Assembly (NCBI GenBank): GCA_009746045.1 | Contig: RPFO01000072.1 | Coordinates: forward strand, 4,698,745-4,762,744 | Source of the DNA: Mesostigma viride | Taxonomy: Eukaryota > Streptophyta > Mesostigmatophyceae > Mesostigmatales > Mesostigmataceae | Length of the DNA: 64,000 nt | Direction of reading: 5' to 3' | In this document: positions 51,030 to 61,593 of the stretch, in pieces | Layout: the number at the start of each line of letters is the position of its first letter | How positions within the stretch are numbered: position 1 is the stretch's first letter | Made by a program: the position numbers and the translations under genes | Notes under the pieces: generated by a model | Databases searched by the model: none | Seen by the model: only the letters and a program-made list of their open reading frames with translations | Told to the model about the DNA's origin: nothing

Positions 51030-51190
51030 AAAAAAAAAATTAAATTAAATTATAACATGCCTCCGTGGGGAGGTCATGTAGCACATATTTCATGATGGAT
51101 GGGGTGGAGGAAGCCGCGTGATCGAACTATCCTAACTCTATCTAGAAAACCCTAACTACACTACTCATCAAAACGCCTCCTCCGCTTGGG
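51030..51190 (-). mobile_element. LINE 3' end, second family, copy 1
   Basis: Shares about 150 bases with 53805-53995 in the same orientation: GTAGTTAGGGTTTTCTAGA, the CCACCCCATCCATCA region, then CCTCC-CCAC-GGAGG (51060-51073) and an AATTTAATTTAATTT tail. The copy at 53805 lies just downstream of an RT fragment, which identifies the family. Flanking 51191-52250 shows AT-rich sequence and no gene. Confidence 0.55.
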
Positions 51191-53264
51191 TTCTTATCAT
51201 GTGCTACTTATATCTATCATTCTTCTTTTCTTTTTATTTCACTACTTGCGTCCATGAATGGTTGTCTCACTTAATAAAATGAATAGTTGTCTGACTCAAT
51301 AAAACTTAATTATACACTCTTCCATCTCTGGTTGTCTCCTTGATACACTCTTCCACCTTCCACCTATGAACTGGATTGAGCTGGTTATAGGAGGCGTTTG
51401 ACCCAGATTGTTGGGATGGAGATCCTGGGAACCACGGGCGCTCAAACTACGAACTAGAAACCCCTGACCCTTAGCCCAACGTATTGCCTATTAATTATCA
51501 TATCCCAGCAATGACTTCTTTGTCCCTTTTGTTTATTCTTCTTCTCATCCCCTTTTTATTTTTTGTTTTAACTTTTATTATTTTCCATCCACCACCCGGT
51601 CAGCCCTTTTGTGTTCACCATTCTCTCTCCTTCCACGTATGTCTTCCTACAGCCCCCCCCCCATGATCTTCGCGCCTTTCCTCTCAGACGACTTCTAGTA
51701 GTCCTCACACGACGTAGGACCGCCATGCGTCCAGGAATACTTGTCTCACTGATTTGTTGGGAGCCGCGTGGCTATCTGTAGGAAGACCTGCATGGAGGGA
51801 GACAGACGGTAACAAAGCAAAAAGGGTTTTAGGGGGAAATAAAACAAACGAAGAAGGAAAAAGAGAATACACGCACACAATTTTATGTTAGTATAGGGCC
51901 AGATTCTGTGCACTTCAGCTATGCATGCCACAACAGCCCCTCCACCTCTTATACAACCCCTCCCATTCCATATGTGTACTGACTGGGCTGGAAGGCACTT
52001 CATTCCTAGTTGGCATACCATGCCACCGCAAGAAAGCCAAGGGGCTGCCCAGGGCATGATTGATCTGATGGATTATACCAGATGGCTTAGGCCACCTGAT
52101 ATCAAGATAACACAATCATCTGAACCTAGGTGTCTAATGATTTTACTTCAAATTATCGCTTGCTAAGCGCCATCCTCCTCGACACACTGGCCATTGTCGC
52201 AAAGACGTGACGGCGATGTTTTTATAAAGAAGACTGACATGATATGGCACCTTATGAGCCAAAACATTGGACGGCGAGGTCACCTACATGTGGCTGCATG
52301 ATTGATGAGTTGCAGAGGGAGGATGCCTTGAAAACATTCCAAAAAAATTGTTTGACCCACCGTCCAACGTCATGAATCGTTGAACAGCATGCGTCGAATT
52401 CAACGTGACAGTTCCTGCAAACCAACACATCCACCGCCCTTCCGTCGGACGGCCGCGTCTCCCTATCCGCACCGCCAGCATGCAGTATCTGACGAATGGA
52501 ATTTTTTACGTTGATGCCGGAACGATTATAGCAAGCTCGGCTGAAGTTGGTTCTGCCGTATTTGATTGACGCCGCAATCGCCTTCCGCCGCAGGTTGCAT
52601 AGAAGATACGTCGCCCGCGCTGCTATCCGAGGCGCTGTCAGGGCCTAACTCTTGCTGGCTAGGACTGCCTTCACCTTTTTTCGGCTAGTTTAGAAGGACT
52701 CCGCCTATGATAAGAAAACCAGGCGGGTTCGAGTCGGCCGTGGTGCCCGCGGCTTCGCGACTAGAAGCTAGACAGTCATTCATCCCATATGCATTCCATT
52801 TCCACCCTACTAAGGACGCGGTGTGTGCCCACGAGACGAAGTCGACGTGTAGATAACCACATTATGGCTGCCAGCCACCACCATACGCATGCCTCGCCTA
52901 GCTTCCCGCGAGAACGAGATGATTTGGTCGCCTAGTCCATCGTTTCGCGCCATCTGCTGTTCGCACACACGTTCGCACACCCGTTCGCACAACCGTTCGC
53001 CAACTTTCCAAAACCCCGGAGTTGGCGAACGGGTTGGTCCAGTTGCGAACGCTTGTGCGAACAGGTCGGTCCTATAATTAGCTTGCCGCCCGACTCGGCC
53101 TGTTCGCACACACGTTCGCACACCCGTTCGCACACGTGTTCTCCGGACCTGTGAGTTCAGCCTAAAGATTAATAAAGATTCTTTACTTTCTCGACATACA
53201 CCTTCCATACACCGGCACAACAGTGACAACACTAGCAGCCTTTTCGCGACCGTCCCGGAGATAA

Positions 53265-53420
53265 CGCCCGAGAGGGGTGGGGTCTAGCACCCCACCCCCG
53301 GGGTAAGGGGGTCAGACCCCCTCCCCCCCCCCCATTCGTTGCCACCCCGGGGGGTCCAGGGGGGGGGGGGGGGGGGGTAAAGACGGCTCCCCCCCCTCCC
53401 CCCCCCCCCCCGGAGCTATT
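53265..53420. repeat. GC-rich hairpin cluster and G/C homopolymers
   Basis: GGGGTGGGGT and ACCCCACCCC form a hairpin (53274-53300), followed by GGGGGT-CAG-ACCCCC and long C and G runs. This type of repeat is common in some algal organelle genomes, so an organelle-derived insertion is possible. There is no gene content to prove it. Confidence 0.5.
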
Positions 53421-54207
53421 TAGAATGACAACCGGAACCTTGGGAACCATTTGGCGGTTTTTAAAAAAAAAAATTGTCTCCGTTACTAGTGGCCCTTATA
53501 CGTTAATTAGTTAACTAATTAATTAGGAACATAACTCCGTTGGGAGTATATGTAGCACATATCCCAGAAAAGGGGCATATGGCTTTTAATACATTCTGGG
53601 CTACTTCCTGCAAGGGTGGGAATGTAAATGACACTTGCTCTAGGTGCACCTAGGGCACCGGCACCACCAGCCAGAGTCTCAGAGCTGCCTGTCATACATA
53701 ATATGTGGAAGATCATCATGGCTTTACAAAGGCTAGGGCATGGCCTCTCATCAGAGAGTGACTCTCTGTACAGGCAGGGCTGAGCTAAATTCTTAATGCA
53801 TCATCCATTAAAAATTAAAATTAAATTACTAAATTATAACATGCCTCCGTTGGGAGATCATGTAGCACATATTCCTTGATGGATGGGTGGGGTGGAAGGA
53901 GCCGCGTAATCGAAATAACCTAACTCTAATAAGCTATCTAGTCTAGAAAACCCTAACTACACTACTCATCAAAACGCCTCCTCCGCTTGGGGGGAGGCGG
54001 CTTGCCCACAGGGGCTGGCGTGTGAGCCTTTACAATCTTCTGCCACCGCGTCTTGTTCTGCATGGCAGTCCAAAGAAGGGAGAGAGAGTGGATGCGGTGT
54101 TCAAACTCATGGGCTGGGACCACTAGCTAGGTCGTCCAGCAACATCTGGATGTAGTTCGTGACATGTTTCCCTACCCTTTTGGGGATGCCCTCGGGGCTA
54201 GGCCAGG

Positions 54208-54624
54208 TCAGAATATGCCGCCCTGGCTGGCCAAGCCGCAGTGGGGGCCTGCCAGACCAAGGGCGGTGTCGACCTGGCTGGTGCGAGCAAGGTGTCCTAC
54301 AAATGCTATCCTACGCTGTCTAATCTCGTCCGAAATACGAGGCATGCCCTGACACAAAGACTCTAATGACGGGCGCTTGGAAAACCCTACGTTCAGGACC
54401 TGTCGGAGCATCCTGTAAACCGTGCCGTCGAGCTTAGCTGCAAGTGTTTCCGTGAGTGTCCACACCTCGGCGCCATACGTGAGCACCGTGAGGACGAGGA
54501 CCTTGAAGAGCATGCGCTTGCGGTGCTCGCCCAGGCCCTTGGAGCGCCAGTAGGTGTTGAGCGAACGAAGCCTAGCCCAGGCCAGGCCGATGCGGATGTC
54601 CACATCATCCATGGGGGGTCCCAT
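54208..54624 (-). pseudogene. LINE reverse-transcriptase C-terminal region
   Basis: DIRIGLAWARLRSLNTYWRS, then KRMLFKVLVLTVLTYGAEVW, LTETLAAKLDGTVYRMLRQV and RRIAFVGHLART. The order (I..RI..A...F..L, K...FK..VL..L.YG.E.W, ....MLR, RR....GH..R) is the conserved thumb/C-terminal region of CR1/RTE-like LINE ORF2 proteins. No catalytic part remains. It differs from the L1-type element at 5-9.5 kb, so at least two LINE lineages are present. Confidence 0.72.
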
Positions 54625-54727
54625 TATATAGGCAGGGCGTACGTGGCTAAATTCTTATGCATCATCCATGGGGGCCATGATGGGCGCACATGCGCGTGGG
54701 CCACGTGGTAGGCTAAGCCTTACTAAT

Positions 54728-55140
54728 CTACACACTACTGCTATATTCCCTAGTCTGACTGCATGGGGATGCCTGCCAAGGCTTGTGGTCGACGTGGATG
54801 ACGTCCCCCCGCCAGTATACCGGTTTCCCCCCTGCGCTGTGCCGGAGCTGGAGGTAGGTCGTCCATAGCTCGCGTCGACGTTGTTGCTGGGCCAGGGTCA
54901 GGTCGTCGTCCAGCGTGTAGTAGCGAGTCCTCGAGAGCTTCTTGCGTTTTTTAAGAAACAACAGCTTGTCCGCCATGTACTTAAAGGTGAGGAGCAGGGG
55001 ATCGAGCCGGGCCAGCCTTACCCCGCGCGCGCGGGGAAGGCGGGCAGCCGACATCCGCAGCTCACCAGTGATGTGCATGGGGGCAAGAATGTCGCGCGGG
55101 GACATGACGGTCGGGACTTTGGCGCCAAAAAGTCGGGACG
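54728..55140 (-). pseudogene. LINE ORF1 C-terminal fragment
   Basis: Encodes ILAPMHITGELRMSAARLPR, LLLTFKYMADKLLFLKKRKK, LSRTRYYTLDDDLTLAQQQR and VYWRGDVIHVDHKPWQASP. It matches the copy at 14340-14693 without the TTAATTAA interruption. The N-terminal two-thirds are missing. Confidence 0.72.
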
Positions 55141-55196
55141 GTACCGGGGTACTCCGGACCACAAAAATTCACGTGCGGTGTGCGAGCGTGTGTGTG

Positions 55197-55450
55197 ACAT
55201 GAAAATGGTGACCGGCTATAAAGACATGGAGCTCGAAGTCGAATGCCAAATTCACCTGGCGACATGGCAAATGCATAATAAATACGAGAACTTTCGTATT
55301 GTCGACATTTTGAACAAGGAGTGGCTGATCGCGAAAGGGTCTGCTGGCCGGAACCACCGCCCCCCCACTAGCCTCGATCGACGACGCACCAAATATTTTT
55401 CGGAACGCAGCATACCGCTGGTTTGCTGCGCTGCTGGGGTGGCGGGATGA
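55197..55450 (+). other. Unidentified open frame
   Basis: The frame MKMVTGYKDMELEVECQIHL, ATWQMHNKYENFRIVDILNK, EWLIAKGSAG runs to a stop at 55450. Composition looks protein-like, but I recognise no family. It lies between LINE debris and a decayed transposon-like region, so it may be transposon-derived. Confidence 0.25.
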
Positions 55451-55593
55451 CAATGGCCGTAATTGCCCGCTAGGGTTGAGAGGATAATTAATTAAGATGC
55501 GCTGGCCCGACCCGGAGGCCACCTACTGTACGTCGGGTTTAGGGTGACAGGCGAGCGGGCCTGAATTTTTTGTTTCAACAACGACATTGCGCA

Positions 55594-58290
55594 ATGCCTA
55601 ACAAAACACGACGCCAGAAAGGGCAGTGGGGCCGGCGTTCATCGGAGCTTGCTGCAGCTTGGTGGCCGGGGGATGATGACAGCAGCTCTGACGAGAAGCC
55701 AGCCCGGATGCATGGGCAGGCCTCCAGGCTCAACGAAGAACAGCAAGCCCGTGGTCTGCCAAGGTCGGGCGAGCGCACCACAACCTGAGTGTGGGGGCCC
55801 AGCTGCGTTACAGCAGCAAGGGGTGGGGAGGCGACGGCCGGGGCGCACGGGCAGGAAGACGGTGGCGTCCAGCCAGCGCAGGCGGGGACGCCACCATGCA
55901 CAATACGTTCTAGGAATCCGCCGAGCGCATACCGGCCGTCGCCCAAGAAAGTGCTGAAAGGAGGTACTAGCAGGTTCGCTGCGTCATGGAGCAGGCTGTT
56001 CCTCCTGCATGCCCCCCCGTTGCAGACAAGGGTGTGCCACTCCCTATGCCCAGGCTAGTGCATGGTTGATGCAGCAGCTTTGGAATCCATGGTAGCATCA
56101 TTTCCTTGCCCATGTTGTTTAATATGCCACAACCCTGAAGCTTGGCATGTCGGACAAGCGTCCTGTCGGTGGAGCAGCCCCCCCTCCTGAGGTAGTGCTG
56201 TGGTGCACCAACCCTTCCTGCCGCCCTAATGGCCCGTGATGCCCCTGATGGAAAGGGCAAGGGTGTGGCTGCTCCTAGTGAGCCATGATGGATGCCCTTC
56301 AGCCGCCTCCTAGAGCACAACACTGAGCTTTGGCCAGACCTGTGACACCAGTCAAGCGCAATGCATGCACTAGCCTGCTGGCTACATGTGCAGTGCTGTT
56401 TGCGCTCACGCGTGGGCAGGTGCTCCGCCTTGCCACGGTTCTACTAGGTGTTTAGTGTAATGTCTCGTGGTCACCACACGTTTGGCAAGGATGTGGATGC
56501 AGTGGAGGAGGTAATAATGGAGCATCTGAAGGAGGTAATCATGGGGATCGAATATGTAGGGAGACTAGATGAGAGAGCTAGTGGGAGATGAAGGAGGCCG
56601 GCAGGTTTGAGATGGATGGGCAGGCTAGGATGGGGTGTAGGACCGTGTCATTTGACGGGAGCTGGGCAAACAGGGGGTACCGTAGCTTGTGGGGGCAGCA
56701 GTTGATCATCCACCAGGGCACTGTGCATGGGCTATAGTGATAGGCTTCCACGTGAGTGGCAAGTGGTGTGGCAGGTGTGAGCAGGCCAGCAGCCTAGCGC
56801 CAGTGTAGTCCCGGAGCACGCATGCTGGAAGAATCACACGGGCAATAGCAAGGCCATGGAGGCACTAGTAGGGGGCTAGGGGCCATCTTCCTCCTTGAGG
56901 ACCTCATGTCACTGGATGCAGGGATCAGCTTTGGGCAGGTGGAGCAGGTGAGGGAGGGGCCCAAGCTGCCCAAGCCCATAGAGCAGCGGCTGTATGCCCA
57001 CCAGGTGGTGTCGGATGGCGATGTCACCACTTGGTTCGCCAAGCAAGGTCAAGGAGTCCACAGGGGCATCAGGCTATAGTGGGCACATTCCTGAGAAGTT
57101 TGAGGACATCAATCACCTAGGCATCTATCTGCCTGCATGGTGCACTGCTAGCAGCTCGCAAGGAGGGTTGCCCAGGGTGCTTACTGAGGATGCATGATCA
57201 CGCACATGTGCACTAGCTTCAGATATTGCATCCACATCAACCACGGGCAGAAGGGGGAGTGCATGGCTGCATGTCACGTACGTGCGATGGCCAACCTGAG
57301 AGCACACTACTTCAACATTCATGATGTCAGTCCAACTGCATGTGAGAAGTATGCCAATGTACGTCATAGAGGTGTTGGGGGTGAGCACCAAGGAGGTATG
57401 GTGTGGTGTGCATGGTGAACGGTTACTACTAGGAGTGATGAGCCGGGCTGGACACCTGTGGGGGGGCGGTGGCTGCCCAAGGCCAGAGGTGAACAACAAG
57501 GGGGTGACCGTGGAAGTGTGGGGGGTGGTGCAGAGTGCATTTGCCAAGTACTCAACCCCCGCCCTGCTTGAACGGTGCAACCCTGGTTCCTCATCTAGCC
57601 TGAACGAGTTCCACCACTCACAGCAGGTGGGCTTCGTGCCGGGGGGCAAGGGCGGGTTTGCTGGCCAGCGATGGCCATATATGCGGCTGCCCTGGGCATC
57701 CTGAAGGCTCAGATGGGGGAGGACTTCTGGGTGCCCTTGGCGGGCAGGCTGGGCATTGCGGTGACCCCTGCCGTAACAGCCCACGGATGACACGCTGCGG
57801 CGGGAGCGTGCCAACTGCCAAGCATGCAGCACTGAGGCACGCAAGCAGGCCCCCACGTGGAAGCGGGCAATTAAGATGAAGGACTCAGGTACTTCGGAAT
57901 GGGAAGCACTGGAAGGATCGAGAAGGACCTCGAGGACAAGGAGAACAAGGGGGCCACATACGGCCGGGGATCATGTGGGTATGAGGAGGGGGGGGGCAGG
58001 GGGTGCCAAGCAACCCGGCAGACAGGCGGGCAGACAGGAAGGGGAAGGGGCCACTGAGTCAGGGTGGAGTCTGAAGGCGGGAATGGTGGGGATGACAGCA
58101 GCAGCAGTGGCACCAGCACGGGCAGCGGCATTGGTGCTGCTAGGTGCATTAGATGCTTGGGGCGCGAGGACAAGAATCACATCCCCTTCCTTCTGTGTGA
58201 GGCCGGCAGGTGCAGGCGGGGAAGAGCATGGTGCCGGCCACATGCTCTGCCTTGGTGTTACGAGCCGCACCAGCGGCTCTGAAAGACCCT
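55594..58290 (+). pseudogene. Decayed transposon-like coding region with PHD-like finger
   Basis: A chain of plus-strand fragments in shifting frames: MPNKTRRQKGQWGRRSSELA (55594), RTVSFDGSWANRGYRSLWGQ (about 56640), FLLEDLMSLDAGISFGQVEQ and EGPKLPKPIEQRLYAHQVVS (about 56890-57010), MCTSFRYCIHINHGQKGECM and NLRAHYFNIHDVSPTACEKY (about 57210-57355), VWGVVQSAFAKYSTPALLER (about 57520), DDTLRRERANCQACSTEARK (about 57785), and RCIRCLGREDKNHIPFLLCE, AGRCRR (about 58140). The last resembles a PHD finger broken by a frameshift. Many stops make it inactive. A large transposase is likely, but the class is not identified. Confidence 0.45.
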
Positions 58291-58833
58291 GGTCTAGCGT
58301 GGGTTACGCCTGAATAAACTCGGAATCTGCTGTCCGCCCGGACTACGTGAATGTAGCACTGAATTCTAGCTAGTACGCGGAATTACTAGCTAGGCCCTGA
58401 ATGCACAACTACATAAATTATGCATATACATGGAATGCACGAAGGGCGTTAGTGCAGCCCAGATTTAACCCCTGGCCGACGAGTTTTACTCAAGTCGATT
58501 TCATTCCAAACCAAAGATAGGAAGCCATTGTCACCTACAACATTTGTCCAAGACGGCGTGCATGCCAGCGGGTTGGCTGGGGGCCGAACCTCTAGCGCAG
58601 CCTGCAATTAATATCAGCCGTAGATGTACATAGTATCCGCCAGTCTGGCACCCGGTACCTGGCAGTCCCGGGTACAGACCAGTAACACACCAAACCGAAA
58701 GCAAAGCCACGGGTACCTGGGCCGGGTGATGGAATAACTCGGCCAAGTCCCCGAATCTAACATAATAACTATCGAAAGTCTCAAACAATATCAAAATGAC
58801 TTTCGACTGACCAAACTAATTTATTTTAGGAAT

Positions 58834-58881
58834 TGTTACGCCCAAACATGGGTTAGGGCCGTAACACTCCTCCCCCTCCCC
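58834..58881 (-). mobile_element. Possible LTR boundary: polypurine tract next to TGTTACGG
   Basis: On the minus strand, GGGGAGGGGGAGGAG is followed directly by TGTTACGGCCC, the pattern of a polypurine tract next to the start of a 3' LTR. A partial inverted copy (GGGCGTAACA) lies 33 bases further on. The LTR itself would extend to lower coordinates (58310-58866), where I see no gene. A matching 5' LTR was not found. Confidence 0.4.
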
Positions 58882-59178
58882 GGGGAACGGTGGCTATCGT
58901 CCAATCGCCCGGGGGCGCACCTCAAACAACGACACCACAAACATGGAAAATTCAAAAGAAAACCAAAACACAATCATATCAACGGGGTGCTATGTACCAG
59001 CGAGAACCCATCGTCATACATGCATATAATACACCAACTATGAGAATACTATGTCCCGATCCCTGTTTGCCAGCGGAGCAGTAGCCAGTTCTTCTCGGTG
59101 TTGCCTCGCAGGGACAACACCTTGATAGTTGTCAAATACTCCTTCGTCCCAGCACTCTCCGGCCAATCTCCCGGAAAA

Positions 59179-60091
59179 TTACTGGAATCCCTGCTGCGCG
59201 CGATGCCGCCGCAACGCGTTGTAGCCGTGCTCAGTCATGATCTCCGGGATCTTGCCAAGGGGAGCCGCGACCACGTCGGCGTTGAACGCCACCTGGTAGT
59301 CATTGCGCGTCTGCTGACGCAGCGTGGACTTCTCAATCCACACATCCGGCGGCCAGTACGACAGGAAGGCCGCCATGTAGGGGAGCCGGGTGAACCTGAT
59401 GAACCCCTGCTCCACATCGACCTCCCCGCACCCAGTTTCCGCGAAGTACCCGGCAGCCATGAGCAACAGCTCCTTCTGGGCCTTCTCGCTCTCGCAGTAG
59501 AACCCCGGAGCTGCCGCAATCTCAGGGAGCTGCTTCCGCATATAGATAGCTCCCGGGATAGGCATGAGCTTGGGATACGCAATCCGTCGCAAGTGGTGCT
59601 CAGCGCGGTATTGCGGCAGAGGCGGCGGGTGCAGATCGTACGTGGCGGTAGTCCCTACGATCACCGGCTCGTAGCGGGACTCAGATGGCACCGGCGCCGG
59701 CACATGTGCGTGCAGGAGAAAGCTGACCGAGTCGAAGGTGCCTTCCCGCTGAATAAGCACGCTGGAGCCCCCACGGAAGCGCAGGCTCGCGGGGTAGTAA
59801 AACAAGATGCAAGGGGACAATGATCCGATTACGGGCATACGTTCCCCGTACCCATTCCTGGGCCGGTATCACGTCCCGTCGCGGAGCGATCTCCTGTACC
59901 GGCGTCTCTGCGAAGCGGGCCAGGACAGGTTGAGGCTGCGCTGGTGCAGGCTGGGGGGCAAGGGCCGGTTGAGGCTGCTCAGATGATGCGGGCGGGGGGA
60001 TAAGGGCCGCAGTTAGCTGAGCTGACTGCCGCGCTCTGCTGACGCAGCGGTCGGTCGTTGGCACCTCGAACGGGAACAGTATCGGGACCAT
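59179..60091 (-). pseudogene. Unidentified ORF of probable LTR-retrotransposon origin
   Basis: Frame 59681-60091 starts MVPILFPFEVPTTD and has a Pro/Gln/Ala-rich linker (QPQPALAPQPAPAQPQPVLA). It must shift near 59840 to join frame 59179-59838 (ILFYYPASLRFRGGSSVLIQ, KLMPIPGAIYMRKQLPEI, ADVVAAPLGKIPEIMTEHGY). The product could be Gag-like: Pro-rich linker, then a helical domain. No protease, RT or zinc knuckle is seen. The assignment rests on the polypurine/LTR-like boundary just downstream (58866-58881). Confidence 0.35.
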
Positions 60092-60468
60092 AGCGTCTGG
60101 TAAGAAAGCCTGTACGGCTGTCTACATACCACCTACCCTGTCAATTATTATGGACATACCTGTACATACCAAGTGCAGGACCCGGCTGGTCCCCTACATA
60201 CGTGTCCTGCAGCCCGTCACTGGCGGCTGCCTACGTACCTTACCTGGACCTGTACGGCCCTGCATGATGAACACCTTTCTGACTATCTACTACCGCCCTA
60301 GTGTAGGGCACACCTCTTCTTGTATTCCCGTAGCAGGCGCTCACATCCGCCTAGCTCGTTCTCCGTACGCCATGAGTCCTCATAGTCGTGCTGGGTAAAA
60401 CGCCATCGTACTCGGTACTGTCGCTGTCTGCTTCTCCAGTTGGATGGAGACTAGCGACGACGAACAAC

Positions 60469-60674
60469 AGTTAGGTTAAATAGTGCCGGAACCTTTTGCC
60501 GCCTGAGGCAAATCGGTCCGTAACACTATTTTGCCCGGAATAACCACTTCCGAGCACCCAAGTTCATTCGGCCGAATGAACTTGGGTGCTCGGAAGTGGT
60601 TATTCCGGGCAAAATAGTGTTACGGACCGATTTGCCTCAGGCGGCAAAAGGTTCCGGCACTATTTAACCTAACT
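60469..60674. repeat. Palindrome P1 (206 bp, zero spacer)
   Basis: Arms of 103 bp meet at CGGCCG (centre 60571/60572). Each arm runs AGTTAGGTTAAATAGTGCCG ... AAGTTCATTCGG. Within each arm TTGCC-GCCTGA-GGCAA is a small internal hairpin. Identical copies are at 60807-61012 (right arm diverged) and 61383-61588; variants are at 63420-63625 and 63758-63963. Confidence 0.92.
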
Positions 60675-61250
60675 AAAACCTGGCCTCGTGGAGGGGGGAC
60701 GAAGAGCCCGAGACATCCGCCTAGGCCGCTGAGCACGCACCACTAAATGCGCCGGAGCTGCCTCAGTGAGGATTCGAACCCCTGACCTCCAAGGTGCACG
60801 GGTTTTAGTTAGGTTAAATAGTGCCGGAACCTTTTGCCGCCTGAGGCAAATCGGTCCGTAACACTATTTTGCCCGGAATAACCACTTCCGAGCACCCAAG
60901 TTCATTCGGCCGAATGAACTTGGGTGCTCGGAAGTGGTTATTCCGGGCAAAATAGTGTTACGGACCGATTTGCCTCAGGCGGCGAAAGGGTCCGGCACGA
61001 TTTAACCTGACTAAAACCTGGCCTCGTGGAGGGGGGACGAAGAGCCCGAGACATCCGCCTAGGCCGCTGAGCACGCACCACTAAATGCGCCGGAGCTGCC
61101 TCAGTGAGGATTCGAACCCCTGACCTCCAAGGTGCACAGGTTTTCGGCCGAATGAACTTGGGTGCTCGGAAGTGGTTATTCCGGGCAAAATAGTGTTACG
61201 GACCGATTTGCCTCAGGCGGCAAAAGGTTCCGGCACTATTTAACCTAACT

Positions 61251-61382
61251 AAAACCCGTGCACCTTGGAGGTCAGGGGTTCGAATCCTCACTGAGGCAGC
61301 TCCGGCGCATTTAGTGGTGCGTGCTCAGCGGCCTAGGCGGATGTCTCGGGCTCTTCGTCCCCCCTCCACGAGGCCAGGTTTT
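61251..61382 (+). repeat. 132-bp module U with tRNA-like signals
   Basis: Present at 60675-60806, 61013-61144 (both inverted), 61251-61382, 63626-63757 (inverted) and from 63964. In this orientation it has ACCT-TGG-AGGT (like the variable arm of a class II tRNA), the B-box GGTTCGAATCC and CTGAGGCA, then about 30 bases later an A-box-like GCTCAGCGG and a CCTC-CAC-GAGG hairpin. B precedes A, so a normal tRNA cannot be drawn. It may be tRNA-derived. Confidence 0.55.
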
Positions 61383-61593
61383 AGTTAGGTTAAATAGTGC
61401 CGGAACCTTTTGCCGCCTGAGGCAAATCGGTCCGTAACACTATTTTGCCCGGAATAACCACTTCCGAGCACCCAAGTTCATTCGGCCGAATGAACTTGGG
61501 TGCTCGGAAGTGGTTATTCCGGGCAAAATAGTGTTACGGACCGATTTGCCTCAGGCGGCAAAAGGTTCCGGCACTATTTAACCTAACTACAAC

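Larger units (their letters stand above)
48538..53162 (+). mobile_element. PIF/Harbinger-like DNA transposon with TAA target duplication
   Basis: The left end GGCTGAACTCACAGGTCCGG (48538) and the reverse complement of the right end (53162) match over about 22 bp and, with gaps, about 40 bp. Both ends carry clusters of a GTGTGCGAACG-type motif, left at 48568-48605 and inverted at 52965-53135. TAA lies at 48535-48537 and 53163-53165, a 3-bp duplication typical of Harbinger (TWA). A transposase-like fragment is at 49429-49679. The interior is invaded by LINE 3' ends (50742-51190). Orientation is taken from the transposase fragment. Confidence 0.68.
53500..55190 (-). mobile_element. Minus-strand LINE remnants (ORF1 C-term, RT C-term, two 3' ends)
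   Basis: Read from right to left: ORF1 C-terminus (55140-54728), its 3' flank (54720-54630), an RT C-terminal fragment (54624-54208), the 3' end of a second family (53995-53805, hairpin CTCC-CAAC-GGAG at 53845-53856), then the 3'UTR and end of the ORF1 family (53770-53500, hairpin ACTCC-CAAC-GGAGT at 53534-53547, tail AATTAATT). The pieces are collinear with the copies at 10-15 kb and 51 kb. Confidence 0.65.
60469..61588. mobile_element. Foldback element built from 206-bp palindromes, 5-bp target duplication
   Basis: The order is palindrome P1 (60469-60674), module U1 (60675-60806), P2 (60807-61012), U2 (61013-61144), half palindrome P3 (61148-61250), U3 inverted (61251-61382), P4 (61383-61588). 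By eye 60469-60909 is the reverse complement of 61148-61588, giving 441-bp terminal inverted repeats. The element is flanked by ACAAC at 60464-60468 and 61589-61593. It has no coding capacity, so mobilisation would be in trans. The right arm of P2 has four mismatches; the other arms look perfect. Confidence 0.75.

Noticed and set aside
59098-59823. 241-residue plus-strand frame
   Set aside because: It opposes a minus-strand frame with better protein character next to a polypurine/LTR-like boundary; most likely a shadow, though not excluded.
60720-60800. Functional tRNA gene at GGTTCGAATCC
   Set aside because: Only the 3' half of a cloverleaf can be drawn in the normal order and there is no clear anticodon arm.
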